Shown here piece by piece: positions 6,982-16,041 of a stretch of DNA of 21,039 nucleotides (its first letter is position 1; every line of letters starts with the position of its first letter). The stretch comes from a virus. The notes beneath the pieces were generated by a model that was not told where the DNA came from, did no database searches, and saw only the letters and a program-made list of their open reading frames with translations. Location of the stretch: the IMG/VR virus record IMGVR_UViG_3300033571_001790, positions 1-21,039 of that record; one strand, 5' to 3'. The translations under genes and the position numbers were made by a program.

Positions 6982-7497
6982 TTATAGCAAACCAGAAATA
7001 ATACCTGAATTAACAGTGTTTGCAGGATCAGGCTCGTTTACTTGTAAAGTAAGCATTGAACCATTCTTATCACCCATAGCTTTTCCAGTGGATTCGCTAA
7101 CAGTGATGACATCCATACCTCTTGTCTCACCTAATAACCAATAAGTCCCTTCTGTAGACTTAACAATAGCCATTAGTCTATTTTGTACTAAAAGTTTAAT
7201 TATGTTTCTATTCTTTGCACTCATTTTGAAGATGTCAAAAGTAAGTGTTTGATTAGAAAAATAACTTTGATTTTCTTTGCTGAATGTTTGCTCTTGAGTA
7301 AATGTCGCATTCTCAGGTCTTACTTTGTATTCAAAGAATTTTTTACCGGATGCCATAGTGATACCCGAAACAACTCCCGAAGATGCAGTAACCGCTGAAA
7401 CATTTTCAAACTCAGCCAAGTAAATAGTGTCAATCCCCCCTGCAACTCCTTTGCAGTCGAGAGATAATCCTTCAATGATAACGCAATTTGTTGGCAT
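6982..7497 (-). CDS. Putative major tail (tube) protein
   Basis: A 171-residue beta-rich protein that I judge to be the tail tube subunit, the repeating ring around the tape measure. Supporting patterns: N-terminal CVIIEGLSLDCKGVAGGID; a strand and turn with GKKFFEYKVRPENATFTQEQ; a helix with MSAKNRNIIKLLVQNRLMAI; VKSTEGTYWLLGETRGMDV; and TGKAMGDKNGSMLTLQVNE. The 'D/EG.Y.LLGE..G ... TG.A.GD.NG ... LT' order is the pattern I know from tail tube or related proteins of Bacteroidota phages. It lies between two terminators, right after the capsid gene, which would allow its own expression level. No experimental evidence is implied. Confidence 0.72.
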   Translation of the reverse strand: MPTNCVIIEGLSLDCKGVAGGIDTIYLAEFENVSAVTASSGVVSGITMASGKKFFEYKVRPENATFTQEQTFSKENQSYFSNQTLTFDIFKMSAKNRNIIKLLVQNRLMAIVKSTEGTYWLLGETRGMDVITVSESTGKAMGDKNGSMLTLQVNEPDPANTVNSGIISGLL

Positions 7498-7509
7498 AAT
7501 ATTTTATTT

Positions 7510-7533
7510 AAAAAGGCGGCTATTAACCGCCCT
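7510..7533 (-). terminator. Intrinsic terminator after the capsid gene
   Basis: On the minus strand GGCGG (7531-7527), loop TTAATAG, CCGCC (7519-7515), then a T-run at 7514-7510. The stem is five GC pairs. It is moderately strong and lies in the 46-base gap between the capsid stop and the tail tube start. No promoter element is seen between it and the tail tube, so partial read-through is likely. Confidence 0.78.
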
Positions 7534-7543
7534 TAATTATTAA

Positions 7544-8512
7544 TTAGGTGTTTTTGTATTGAGCTACCGCTGTGTAATCGTGAATAGCTACTCCGATTCT
7601 ACCTGCTAAGAAAAACTTAAGCTTTCTAGATGTCTTATCGAAGAACACGTCAAAATCAGATAAGTCATTCTCTTGGTCGAAACCAAACACAAAGTTCTCC
7701 TTATCGAAAGCAATCATACGATCATTAACCGCAGTTGGAAGTACACCAGTTTCAACGATGTCGTTATCGTTATTCAAAGCTTGGATTCCTACAACTTTCA
7801 CGTTTGATCCAGGGTAAATCAATTCCATTACGTTATTCTCACGAGAACCTGGTACATAGTGATACAAGTTATCAACCCAAAGTTTCTGCAATAACACACG
7901 GAAATTTTCCATACCCATTGCTAAAACTGGATTCTTACCTAATACTCTTGAAGGAATCTTTTGGAAGATCATTTCTTCAACAATACCTCTGATAGTAGAA
8001 GTAGTTACATCTGTCTGAGTAGTAGCTGCAACCGCTGTTCCAGCAGTGTCAATCAAAGAAACATACCCATTCATTAACTTCAACCATGTAGAGTTAGTGT
8101 AAGTTGTTTTACCTTGGAACAAAGTACGTGCTACGTTCTTAGCAATATAAGCTAATTTACGATTAACGATTCTGTCTAAAAGTTCAGTTGTTTCAGGTTT
8201 AGCTCCACCTGGCAAATAAGCCTGAGTAAAATAAGCTTCAAGGTCTTTCAAACAAATGTGCTCTTCAACTGAGAAATCAACAGTTGATAAAGTTGTTTGA
8301 GTGATTGAAGTTGTACCTGATGAAGTAGGGTTACAACCATTACCTGATTGAGCAGGAGCAGTTGAATCAAATACTGGTATTTTTGCAGAGCTTTTAATAC
8401 CTGGTACTTTTGTAAGCAAGTCTGTTGAGCTGTCTCCTAATAGAGCAGTCTCAAATATCGGTGCAGTCATTTCATAACTGTAAGCCGATAATGTTCCTAA
8501 TGATAGTGCCAT
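7544..8512 (-). CDS. Major capsid protein (HK97-like fold)
   Basis: A 322-residue protein in the usual capsid place, right after a scaffold-like gene and close to a prohead protease. Features: an N-terminal segment with MALSLGTLSAYSYEM and IFETALLGDSSTDLLTKVPGIK; an early strand with KIPVFDSTAP; a region with TLSTVDFSVEEHICLKDLEAYF (start of the P-domain-like part); LLDRIVNRKLAYIAKNVA (spine-helix-like); VEEMIFQKIPSRVLGKNPVLAMG; and the C-terminal NDRMIAFDKENFVFGFDQEN and FFLAGRIGVAIHDY, typical of A-domain strands. The leader before the ATG is A-rich (AATAAAACAAAATG), good for strong translation in Bacteroidota. Downstream there is a terminator. Confidence 0.88.
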   Translation of the reverse strand: MALSLGTLSAYSYEMTAPIFETALLGDSSTDLLTKVPGIKSSAKIPVFDSTAPAQSGNGCNPTSSGTTSITQTTLSTVDFSVEEHICLKDLEAYFTQAYLPGGAKPETTELLDRIVNRKLAYIAKNVARTLFQGKTTYTNSTWLKLMNGYVSLIDTAGTAVAATTQTDVTTSTIRGIVEEMIFQKIPSRVLGKNPVLAMGMENFRVLLQKLWVDNLYHYVPGSRENNVMELIYPGSNVKVVGIQALNNDNDIVETGVLPTAVNDRMIAFDKENFVFGFDQENDLSDFDVFFDKTSRKLKFFLAGRIGVAIHDYTAVAQYKNT

Positions 8513-8531
8513 TTTGTTTTATTGTTTTAAA

Positions 8532-9221
8532 TTAAAGTCCAAATTGTTTTCTAAAATTCGCCTTCACATCTTCCGCATTTACAAAGTCTTTTTTCTTTGA
8601 GATAGGCTCCACCGAAGGTTCACTTCCTATTTTCTCAATAAGTGCAAATTGCGATTTTTGTGAATCTAATATTTTTTCAAACGAAATAGTTAAATTTCTA
8701 AGTGATTTGTTTGTTTCTTCTGCGGATGTCATTGAACCTTCCATCTTTGCTACGATTTCAGCAATAACAGCCTTAAGGTTTTCAATCTCAGCCTTTACAG
8801 TTTCAAGTTCATTTGCAGGCATCTCAGCAGGCATTTCTTCAACTGGCATTTCTTCTGCCATTGGCTCCTCTGGTGCTTGTTCACTTGCAACTTCGCCTTC
8901 TGGTTGTTCTGGCATTTCAGCTTCAGGAGATTCCATTTCAGTCACGTAACCTGCTGCAACACTTATCTTTACAGGCTTTTCTTCAATCATGATTTCATAT
9001 TCACCATCCATCAAAGGAGCCATAGTTCCATCCGTGTCTACTACGTCAATCTTTGCACCAATACCTAATTCAACATCGGTCTTTACAATAGTTCCATCGC
9101 CTAATTTATAGTCGTTAAACTTTTGTGCAATACCAAACATTGACTTAAACTCCATTGTTGCAAGTTCCAACTCGCTTTTTAAAGCTTCGTATTCTGATTT
9201 GAATTTTTCTCTTAATGACAT
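8532..9221 (-). CDS. Scaffold-like capsid assembly protein
   Basis: A 229-residue protein between the protease and capsid genes. N-terminus 1-34: helix (REKFKSEYEALKSELELATM). Residues 36-97: a small beta domain (YKLGDGTIVKTDVELGIGAK, DTDGTMAPLMDGEYEIMI, VKISVAAGYVTEM) with the 'DGT ... G.YE' pattern. Residues ~98-137: a Pro/Glu/Met-rich acidic linker with near repeats (PEEPMAEEMPVEEMPAEMPA). Residues 138-195: a coiled coil (ETVKAEIENLKAVIAEIVAK). The C-terminus is basic (KKKDFVNAEDVKANFRKQFG), possibly the capsid-binding tip. The order beta domain, linker, coiled coil, basic tail fits scaffolding proteins cut by a prohead protease. Element C lies just upstream. Confidence 0.75.
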   Translation of the reverse strand: MSLREKFKSEYEALKSELELATMEFKSMFGIAQKFNDYKLGDGTIVKTDVELGIGAKIDVVDTDGTMAPLMDGEYEIMIEEKPVKISVAAGYVTEMESPEAEMPEQPEGEVASEQAPEEPMAEEMPVEEMPAEMPANELETVKAEIENLKAVIAEIVAKMEGSMTSAEETNKSLRNLTISFEKILDSQKSQFALIEKIGSEPSVEPISKKKDFVNAEDVKANFRKQFGL

Positions 9222-9238
9222 AATAAGTGTTTAATAAA

Positions 9239-9261
9239 AAGTACTAATTATTTGATATTGG
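9239..9261 (-). promoter_or_regulatory. Promoter-like repeat element C
   Basis: CCAA (9261-9258), ten bases, TTAGTACTT (9247-9239) on the minus strand, with the same 10-base spacing as elements A and B. It overlaps the last codons and stop of the protease gene and ends 17 bases before the scaffold ATG (9221), farther than in A and B. No terminator precedes it, so it would add transcripts for scaffold and capsid. Part of the match lies in coding sequence and could be chance, but the exact spacing and the shared AAGTACTAA core argue against that. Confidence 0.45.
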
Positions 9262-10285
9262 CTAATTTAGAACGTAGTGATTTGAAACGCTCCATTAAAG
9301 CTTCAATTTGTGTGGCATCTTTATCTACTATAAATTGATGTTCAAATATACCCTCGACACTAAACCCTCTAATTTCGCCATCCTTTACCTTATTCCAAAC
9401 CTCTGGATTTTCAACTTTATAGAATCCAAACCATGAGCCATCTGGCAAACTTTCATATCCCTTTGGAGGATTCACACCTAACTTACGATTAATGATAAAA
9501 TCATTGAACATAAACACACCTTCTACCTTTTGATTAGGATCATGCATTAAGTTTACGTTCTTATTGTTTTGTTGGTAGTGGTATTTCAAACATATTTGTT
9601 CAATTGTTTTAGAATCAAACACTACGTAATATTCCCCCAACTTTTCATCCTGCCTATAAATTGGAAGGTCTGCAATCATTAATGGTCCAGCAATAACCCT
9701 CTTTTCTTCATCGTGGATTTGCATTGAAGATTTATGTTCTTCTTTCCAAACAGAATAACAAATGGCTGCTGCTTGTTCTTGGTCTTTAACTTCATCTACT
9801 AAAGTTGAAATACATCTTGGAATAAACTCACTTTCACGCTCACCCTTTGAAGGCTTAACAAAATCCTGCCTATCTATTTGTTCTAACTTTCTTTGCGCCC
9901 ATGCAATCCCTTCGTTTCCACCCCAAGCAAGCCACATTAACGCTCCGCAATCTTCTTTAGGATCACCTTTTGAGTTTTCTCTATGCCTTTCAAATGCAGC
10001 CATTCTCGCAATAGTATCACGACTAATATTCTCACCTTTTGCTAATTGGTTTGCACGTTGCCACCCCACGGAAGTTCCGCACTTTAAATCATGTTTTTCC
10101 CTCAAGTCAATTGCTCTTTGTGCGTTTTCCTTTGCTGCTTTTGGATAGTCATTGTAACTCTCAAATTTATGAGAATTAAAAGCAACCCAGTTTTTCATAA
10201 TTGCAGGATCATCAACAAGTGCCACGTATTCAACACCGCTTGTCTCTTCATCGTTAATTAATAGTCTGTAAATAGGTAAGTTCAT
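9248..10285 (-). CDS. XkdF-like prohead protease with inserted domains
   Basis: A 345-residue protein. The outer parts match the XkdF-type putative phage serine protease: residues 1-36 (PIYRLLINDEETSGVEYVAL, VDDPAIMKNWVAF) and 190-320 (EKRVIAGPLMIADLPIYRQ, YYVVFDSKTIEQI, NLMHD with His248, PPKGYESLPDGSWFGFYKV, RGFSVEG with Ser309). His248 and Ser309 are the likely catalytic pair, as in U35-like prohead proteases. Between them sit two extra modules. One is a domain at about 43-139 (KCGTSVGWQRANQLAKGENI, TIARMAAFERHRE, LMWLAWGGNEGIAWA). The other is a short one at 147-185 (KGERESEFIPRCISTLVDEV, QEQAAAICYSVWKEE). It lies upstream of scaffold and capsid, its likely substrates. Function of the inserts is unknown to me. 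Confidence 0.8.
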   Translation of the reverse strand: MNLPIYRLLINDEETSGVEYVALVDDPAIMKNWVAFNSHKFESYNDYPKAAKENAQRAIDLREKHDLKCGTSVGWQRANQLAKGENISRDTIARMAAFERHRENSKGDPKEDCGALMWLAWGGNEGIAWAQRKLEQIDRQDFVKPSKGERESEFIPRCISTLVDEVKDQEQAAAICYSVWKEEHKSSMQIHDEEKRVIAGPLMIADLPIYRQDEKLGEYYVVFDSKTIEQICLKYHYQQNNKNVNLMHDPNQKVEGVFMFNDFIINRKLGVNPPKGYESLPDGSWFGFYKVENPEVWNKVKDGEIRGFSVEGIFEHQFIVDKDATQIEALMERFKSLRSKLANIK

Positions 10286-10288
10286 TGT

Positions 10289-12442
10289 TTAATTTATTTT
10301 AGATCGTTCTTCAATTCTGTTTACTTGTTGGTTTACATTTGCCATTTCTGTTTGCACCACTACTGCCTTCAATGGTTGAGGTGCTTGCGTTCCTTGGTTT
10401 TGTAGATTCTCAATGTTAGTGGTAGTATTACCAACTGTCTGACCCATTGCAGGCGCACCCGCTCCACCTCCACCACCTGGTACACTAACGTCTCCACCTC
10501 CACCACCTGGAGCTTTATTTAGTAACGCTTTAGCCTTTGCCACATTTGCTGCTACCGTTGCAAATCCACTTGCCAACCCTGCTGCTAAAACAGATGCATA
10601 CACGATAGGAGCGGCAGGACCAGGAGCAGCCTTAGACGCTTCTTTTGCGTTTCTAAATGCCGCAGGAATCATGGTGCTTATTGCCTGACCTGAATCAATG
10701 GCTAATTGTGCAAGTGCAAAAGCTTTTTGTGCTTTAGCTGCCTTGTCGCTATCCTTTATAAATAAGCTTGTAATTGTTTGAAAGTCATTTAATCCGTTTT
10801 GCCTTAAATAACTCAAAGCTTCCTGCATTGCTTTCTCACCTTCTGTTTGTTTATTTTGAAGTTCCAACATTTTAGCATTGTGTTCTTCTTCCAACTTTTG
10901 CAGATCGGCATTTGACAATTCTTTGTTAGACTTTAATAAATCATACCTACGTATCTCAAAGTCTATTTCATCCTGTAATGATAATTCACGTCTGTTTTTC
11001 TTTTCAAGTTCCTGCGCATCAATTAATGTAAGTCCTTGCTTTATTCTTTCATCCTCTTTTTTCTTTTCTTCCTCTGCTAATTTCTTTGCATCTTCATCCG
11101 CTTTCTTTTGTCTTTCTTCTTCGTACTTAGTTTCTATTGCGTTCCAATCATTGTTGTATTTTTCACGCAAAGCTAATAAAGCTTGTGACTTTGTTTCTTC
11201 ACTTGCTTTTGATTGTCTAATAGATTCCTGTTCAGCTTCGTATTGATTTTTTAACCTTTGTAAGTCTTGTACTTCTTGGTCTTTTATATTATCAGTCCTT
11301 AACTCTTTAAGCTTACGTTGTAATTCCGCTTCACTTTCTAATTTAGCTTTGGCACTTTCTTTGGCTTTGTCTGATGCCGCCTTGTCAATTGCTTGTATGG
11401 ATAACTCAAGTCCTGCACGATCATTCTTTAATTTTTCTAAACCTTTTAAACTTTCTTTCCTTGTTTCCTCTGCTTTTTTTGCTTCCGCTTCTGGATCAAA
11501 CAATAAACTTGCGCCCTTATCTAATAAGTTACTAAAACCTTCAGCTAATCCAAAGTTCTTACCAATAGCTTTACCAACTAAATCAATATTTTGTAATATT
11601 AATCTTAAAGGTGTAGTAAGAAAATCCAAAATACCTTTTAAAATATCGTGATTCCTTTTAGCTGCTTCAATTTGTGCTTTTGATGTAATATCGTTTTGCT
11701 CAATCTGTGCTTCTGTTGCTTTTATTACCGCATCTGTTTGTGACATCTTTAATTTAAGAATGTCTTTTTCAGATTTGCCTTGCAGCTTTAAAATATTTTC
11801 CTGACCTCCAATGGCGTCAAGTTTGCCTTTTTCTGCGTCTAAGTTAGCCTGTGTTTGTTCGTTTAACTTTTGTTGTTCTTCACTTACACCACTAATCGCT
11901 GCGGATATTTCATCCCAATAAGCTACTACCGTACCCAAAGCTACAACCAACGCACCAACACCAGAAGCTATTAAAGCTCCCCTCATTGTTTTAAATGCAT
12001 TAACTGCGGATCTTCCAAAGTCTGAAACTAATCCTTTTAAATTGCTAAATGCATCCCCAATTCCCTCAAGTTCTTTTAACCCTTGAGCCAAAGCCATTGC
12101 ACTCTGTACTTTTAGTAAAGCTTTTTGTACATTCTCACTCTCACTACCAAACAAAGCCATAGCACCTTGAGCGGCTGCAAATCCCCCGGCAATGGATGAG
12201 CCTAAATTAGCCAAAGCCTGAAATTTACCCGCTCCTGTTTTGGATGCAATGGCTTCGTTCAAATCTTCAATCTCATCCTTTACATCCGCTAATTGCTTAA
12301 GCTTTTTTCTGTATTCATCCGTTCCTACAGCTACATTGTCAAGTTCCTTTTGGATGTCTTTAAATTCCTGTTTTAATGTACGTAAACTTTTAGCTCCTTC
12401 GCCTACGTTTACGCCTATATTTATATTTGCTTGTTCTGCCAT
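10289..12442 (-). CDS. Tail tape measure protein
   Basis: A 717-residue protein. Tape measure proteins set tail length and travel into the host with the DNA. Visible: an N-terminal coiled coil (about 16-66, GAKSLRTLKQEFKDIQKELD, KQLADVKDEIEDLN), a Gly/Ala-rich stretch (77-98, GSSIAGGFAAAQGAMALF), a strongly hydrophobic segment at about 155-176 (GALIASGVGALVVALGTVVA), long charged coiled coils at about 320-540 (Lys/Glu/Gln-rich) and a hydrophobic Ala-rich part near 580-640. The C-terminus has two Gly runs (PGGGGGD, PGGGGGAG). By the common rule of about 0.15 nm per residue the tail would be roughly 105-110 nm long (an estimate). It lies after, not before, the tail-tip genes, which is unusual. 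Confidence 0.88.
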   Translation of the reverse strand: MAEQANINIGVNVGEGAKSLRTLKQEFKDIQKELDNVAVGTDEYRKKLKQLADVKDEIEDLNEAIASKTGAGKFQALANLGSSIAGGFAAAQGAMALFGSESENVQKALLKVQSAMALAQGLKELEGIGDAFSNLKGLVSDFGRSAVNAFKTMRGALIASGVGALVVALGTVVAYWDEISAAISGVSEEQQKLNEQTQANLDAEKGKLDAIGGQENILKLQGKSEKDILKLKMSQTDAVIKATEAQIEQNDITSKAQIEAAKRNHDILKGILDFLTTPLRLILQNIDLVGKAIGKNFGLAEGFSNLLDKGASLLFDPEAEAKKAEETRKESLKGLEKLKNDRAGLELSIQAIDKAASDKAKESAKAKLESEAELQRKLKELRTDNIKDQEVQDLQRLKNQYEAEQESIRQSKASEETKSQALLALREKYNNDWNAIETKYEEERQKKADEDAKKLAEEEKKKEDERIKQGLTLIDAQELEKKNRRELSLQDEIDFEIRRYDLLKSNKELSNADLQKLEEEHNAKMLELQNKQTEGEKAMQEALSYLRQNGLNDFQTITSLFIKDSDKAAKAQKAFALAQLAIDSGQAISTMIPAAFRNAKEASKAAPGPAAPIVYASVLAAGLASGFATVAANVAKAKALLNKAPGGGGGDVSVPGGGGGAGAPAMGQTVGNTTTNIENLQNQGTQAPQPLKAVVVQTEMANVNQQVNRIEERSKIN

Positions 12443-12443
12443 T

Positions 12444-13178
12444 TTACATTAATTTTTCTACTACCATTATTGATCCTGCCTTCAAAGTTATTGCGGCATT
12501 TACCTCACTTCTAAATTGCAATTGTGCTGTGCCTGTGTTTGCTCCCGTGTTTATTAATCCAGTTACATAAACAGGAATGATTTGATTGTTTGCAGGTGTT
12601 GCACTTGTTACTGCATAGCTTGTTGCATCCACTACTTGAGATCCTCCCGTGATTGTTCCTGCTGTTCCTAATTGGTGATAAAATTGTAACCATACATTTG
12701 TCACCGCACTACTAACATCAAAAGCAAATCCGCATCCTGTTGTTGAATTAGCTCCACTTATTGCTCCGTAAACGTGTATTCTATAACTTGAATTTGCAGC
12801 GTAAGTAAATACAAATCCACTTATACTATTCATGTTTTGATTAGCTCCCGTTGTTAAGTCATTTGCTAACTTAACATCCAAAGTGTAATTATCTAACTTG
12901 CCATTCCACGTTGTTTTTTCGGAATCAGTTACAAATCTGTGAGTACTATCTTCTGTCACTTTAGTTGATGCGACATCGTTAATCTTTGCATTGGTAACCG
13001 CCCCATTGTCAATAGTCCAAGTCGCACCTGTATTACTTACAGTTATGTCACCTTTGTCCCCATCTTCAATACCTGCACCTCCACCCGAAGCATTTGCCCA
13101 TTCAAGTTTGCCCTCTGTGCTTACACGAAGAAATTTACCGCTATTATTTATTTTTGAAGGTATAAATTTGTAACTCAT
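12444..13178 (-). CDS. Tail fibre-like protein, 244 aa
   Basis: N-terminal part (1-90) has a tail-fibre pattern: [59 protein letters not shown] and [15 protein letters not shown], which I recognise from repeats in phage fibres ('[22 protein letters not shown]'). The C-terminal ~130 residues form a Ser/Thr/Asn-rich beta domain ([53 protein letters not shown]), resembling jelly-roll or TNF/C1q-like trimeric tips. It lies between the 952-residue tail protein and the tape measure, so it is probably attached to the tail tip. The protein ends one base before the tape measure ATG. Confidence 0.72.
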   Translation of the reverse strand: MSYKFIPSKINNSGKFLRVSTEGKLEWANASGGGAGIEDGDKGDITVSNTGATWTIDNGAVTNAKINDVASTKVTEDSTHRFVTDSEKTTWNGKLDNYTLDVKLANDLTTGANQNMNSISGFVFTYAANSSYRIHVYGAISGANSTTGCGFAFDVSSAVTNVWLQFYHQLGTAGTITGGSQVVDATSYAVTSATPANNQIIPVYVTGLINTGANTGTAQLQFRSEVNAAITLKAGSIMVVEKLM

Positions 13179-13182
13179 TTTT

Positions 13183-16041
13183 TTAAACTATATGATAATT
13201 TGAACCATCTGAAACAATTGTAACCGAATCGTATTGCGTGTTTATTACATAGGTTGCCGCACCATCAATGGTCTGTGCTGAGTAACCATCAATGGTAACC
13301 GTGTTTACACTTGCATCTACTTTTTTAATGTAGAATAACTTACCCATTTCATCTTTAGGACTTGCCACAAATCCACTATCAGGCAAAGTAATTGTAATAT
13401 TTCCGGCTGTTGCATTAACCAACAAAACAGTGTCACTCCATGAAGCGGTAAAATTACCAGTGATTGACTTAACACGTACCGCAGATCCTGTGTCTTTAAT
13501 TGCAAGTGAATTTATATAAACCGCTCCGCTTTGAGTAATCGTACTTCCACTTGACCCTAAAACTGTGGTATATTCTACACCTCCGGCAACAGTCACACCA
13601 CTTGAGCCTAAAACACTTATTCCTTTTGTACCTCCGGCAATATAAATATCCGAGCCACTTACCTTTGCACCTAACGTGCTATCGTGAATAATTACATTCT
13701 CACCTAAACTCTCACCTCCAAATACATTACCTGTTCTTTGTGTATTATACCAACCTTTGACCTCATCTTCCAAAACACCCTGCCCTACATTAGTAGTGTT
13801 TGTTGGTGTGAAAGTTGGATATTCAATAAGCTTAATAAACTCACACTTAGTAACCGACATCTGATTAGGGTTATAATCAAATATCCTGTTTAGTCTCCAA
13901 TACTCACCCTCAAAATAGTAGAAATTTTTAAAGTCTAATTTTGCAATATCTAAAGGTGTTAAGTAAAAATAACCTGTAAATATTTTACTATTTATGTCGC
14001 TTATCTCTTGAATAAATTTCTTCCAATACTTATTGAATAAGTTATTGTTTGTGTAGTTCTGCGTAGTGTAAAATACCTCAATAGGCGCACCAAAGTTGAT
14101 ATCCAATGTAGGCAACAATGGATCATCTAAATGACCTACATACGGATAAGTAGTGTAATTAGTAGTTCCTGAACTTGCCACATACGAATATGGATTTGTT
14201 GTAGTTTTAACACCACCATAATAAAGAATCCGAATATTACCCTGCTTAGGTTTTGGCTGACCATTGTTATCGACTATAAATATTTTAGGAATAATACGAT
14301 CAATACCAATATAATCTGCCAAAGGAGTAGGTGAAAAAATAAGCTCGTTTTTAATCTCACTTTTGAGAAAATCGTTTTCAATTTCATAATCTTTGTAGCC
14401 GTATGTTTCGTTAAATTTCTTTTTGTAAAGTTCATTATAATAATCATTGTCATCCTTGTAAGTAAAAACATACGTCTTACTTTCAAGATCACCCATTGGT
14501 TTAGTTTCGTACGCTTTAGAGTAATCTAACTTATATGACCAATCTAAAGTAGTATTTCCACTTGATGCAAAATAGTCATCCCTTGGCTCAATAACTAATT
14601 TATTCGTGATCGTTTCATCCTGGTCTACGTAAAGGTTAAACATCTTGAATAAAGATGACATAAACTCACTTTGCTTTATGTTCTCAGGTAAGACGTTGTT
14701 CATCTCTAAATTGTCACCCTCTGTCACTTGAGTATCTGCTAACTTAGCTTCAAAATAACAATTAGTGTCTAAATTAATATTACACGATCCGCCATTGGTG
14801 TAAGGACTTAACAATCCGCTTGGTGAGGTATAATTGGCTGTGTAATAATCACAATATACTTGAGTTCCTGCCGGTAAATTAACCACACATTGAATAGCAA
14901 AGTTAGTAGTGGCTGTTGTTGATCCTGTGACTACCGTACCCGGCTGAACAATGGTAACCGAATTTGCAACCTGCGCTCCTGCAAAAATAATCGGTACAGT
15001 ATTGTAAACTTGGTTAGCTGACCTTATCTGTAAAGTACCTAAGTTAATATTTGCAATCGTATCGTTATTAACTGTATTGTTATGCTTTACATTTATACTT
15101 ACAAAGAAAGTTAGTTTGTAATTAGTCGAATAAGGACTTGTAAATTTATAAGTTGATGTATTATAATTGTTTCCAGGGTCATTGTTTGGAGCTGTAGTGT
15201 CATTGTCAAAGGCAATAGTGGTTAAGGCATTTGCAGCTCCCGGTGTTCTGGTAATTGTAATTATACTATTGTTTGAAGCCCTAAATTCACGATTCTGTAT
15301 TTGTGTCTGACTAAGCTTTAAAGTAGTTCCTGTAAACGGAATTACTAAACGCTTAAAAAATGTGCTATTAAAAAAGTTACTGCTATACTGAAATCCTGCC
15401 TGTGCAAATATCTTGTCAATAATGGTTTTAACATAAACAGAAGGATAAAAGTGATTAACATTATAAGTAGAACCATTGGTATGACCATAATCAATAAGAG
15501 GATAGAGATAACCCTCGCCTGTAGGATTTCCACTCGAAAAATTGACATAATTACTTCCGTTTTTAACTATTGATGTATTCCAACTATTAACTTGATTTTG
15601 TCTTGTGTATGTATGGTCGTATTCTGACAAGTCAATTTCTGACAACTTACCCTCTCCTATCGTAGTGAATATATTTGCAAGGTTGCCATAAAAAGATAAT
15701 TCATACTCTACCTTCCCATCCGTGTTTACAATATTGTCAAGTTTTGCAAACCCTTTGAATACCTCATTCCCATCTTGCAATACTAAAACATCTGCCTTTA
15801 AATTAGGATTAAAGTTAGGTGTAAAGTTAGTACCACCTGAGCTTGTTAAATTCACCCCTATATCCCAAATGTGAGAAAATAAAACATTGTTATTTGCAGT
15901 ACCTGGTAAAACTACAGTCTTACTAAAATTAGTATTCCTTTTCTGTGGTTCTCTAATATCCGCAATGGCATAATTCAACGGAATACTTATGTCATCACTT
16001 AAATCTACTTCGGTATTATTTATAAATATTTCCGTTACCAT
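13183..16041 (-). CDS. Large tail-tip / baseplate protein with fibre-like C-terminus (952 aa)
   Basis: The largest gene in the window. Residues ~1-150: [40 protein letters not shown] and [11 protein letters not shown], a beta-rich N-terminus like the first domain of tail-associated (Tal/gp27-type) proteins of Bacteroidota phages. The middle contains two long beta stretches and a baseplate-like region around [20 protein letters not shown] and [19 protein letters not shown]. The C-terminal ~190 residues change character: a left-handed-helix-like repeat ([37 protein letters not shown]), then a fibre-tip domain ([56 protein letters not shown]). It overlaps the 414-residue gene by seven bases. No peptidase motif is seen. 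Confidence 0.7.
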   Translation of the reverse strand: MVTEIFINNTEVDLSDDISIPLNYAIADIREPQKRNTNFSKTVVLPGTANNNVLFSHIWDIGVNLTSSGGTNFTPNFNPNLKADVLVLQDGNEVFKGFAKLDNIVNTDGKVEYELSFYGNLANIFTTIGEGKLSEIDLSEYDHTYTRQNQVNSWNTSIVKNGSNYVNFSSGNPTGEGYLYPLIDYGHTNGSTYNVNHFYPSVYVKTIIDKIFAQAGFQYSSNFFNSTFFKRLVIPFTGTTLKLSQTQIQNREFRASNNSIITITRTPGAANALTTIAFDNDTTAPNNDPGNNYNTSTYKFTSPYSTNYKLTFFVSINVKHNNTVNNDTIANINLGTLQIRSANQVYNTVPIIFAGAQVANSVTIVQPGTVVTGSTTATTNFAIQCVVNLPAGTQVYCDYYTANYTSPSGLLSPYTNGGSCNINLDTNCYFEAKLADTQVTEGDNLEMNNVLPENIKQSEFMSSLFKMFNLYVDQDETITNKLVIEPRDDYFASSGNTTLDWSYKLDYSKAYETKPMGDLESKTYVFTYKDDNDYYNELYKKKFNETYGYKDYEIENDFLKSEIKNELIFSPTPLADYIGIDRIIPKIFIVDNNGQPKPKQGNIRILYYGGVKTTTNPYSYVASSGTTNYTTYPYVGHLDDPLLPTLDINFGAPIEVFYTTQNYTNNNLFNKYWKKFIQEISDINSKIFTGYFYLTPLDIAKLDFKNFYYFEGEYWRLNRIFDYNPNQMSVTKCEFIKLIEYPTFTPTNTTNVGQGVLEDEVKGWYNTQRTGNVFGGESLGENVIIHDSTLGAKVSGSDIYIAGGTKGISVLGSSGVTVAGGVEYTTVLGSSGSTITQSGAVYINSLAIKDTGSAVRVKSITGNFTASWSDTVLLVNATAGNITITLPDSGFVASPKDEMGKLFYIKKVDASVNTVTIDGYSAQTIDGAATYVINTQYDSVTIVSDGSNYHIV

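Noticed and set aside
8707-8949. Plus-strand frame with Ser/Gly/Ile repeats
   Set aside because: It is the complement of the Pro/Glu/Met linker of the scaffold-like protein; the repeats come from that linker.
9762-10148. Plus-strand open frame of 128 codons
   Set aside because: It lies antisense to the clearly coding protease gene; its Ser/Cys/Phe-rich product is the mirror of that codon use, and no promoter or domain supports it.
10878-11651. Plus-strand open frames rich in Ser, Phe and Leu
   Set aside because: They are antisense to the Lys/Glu coiled coils of the tape measure, which gives long stop-free mirrors.
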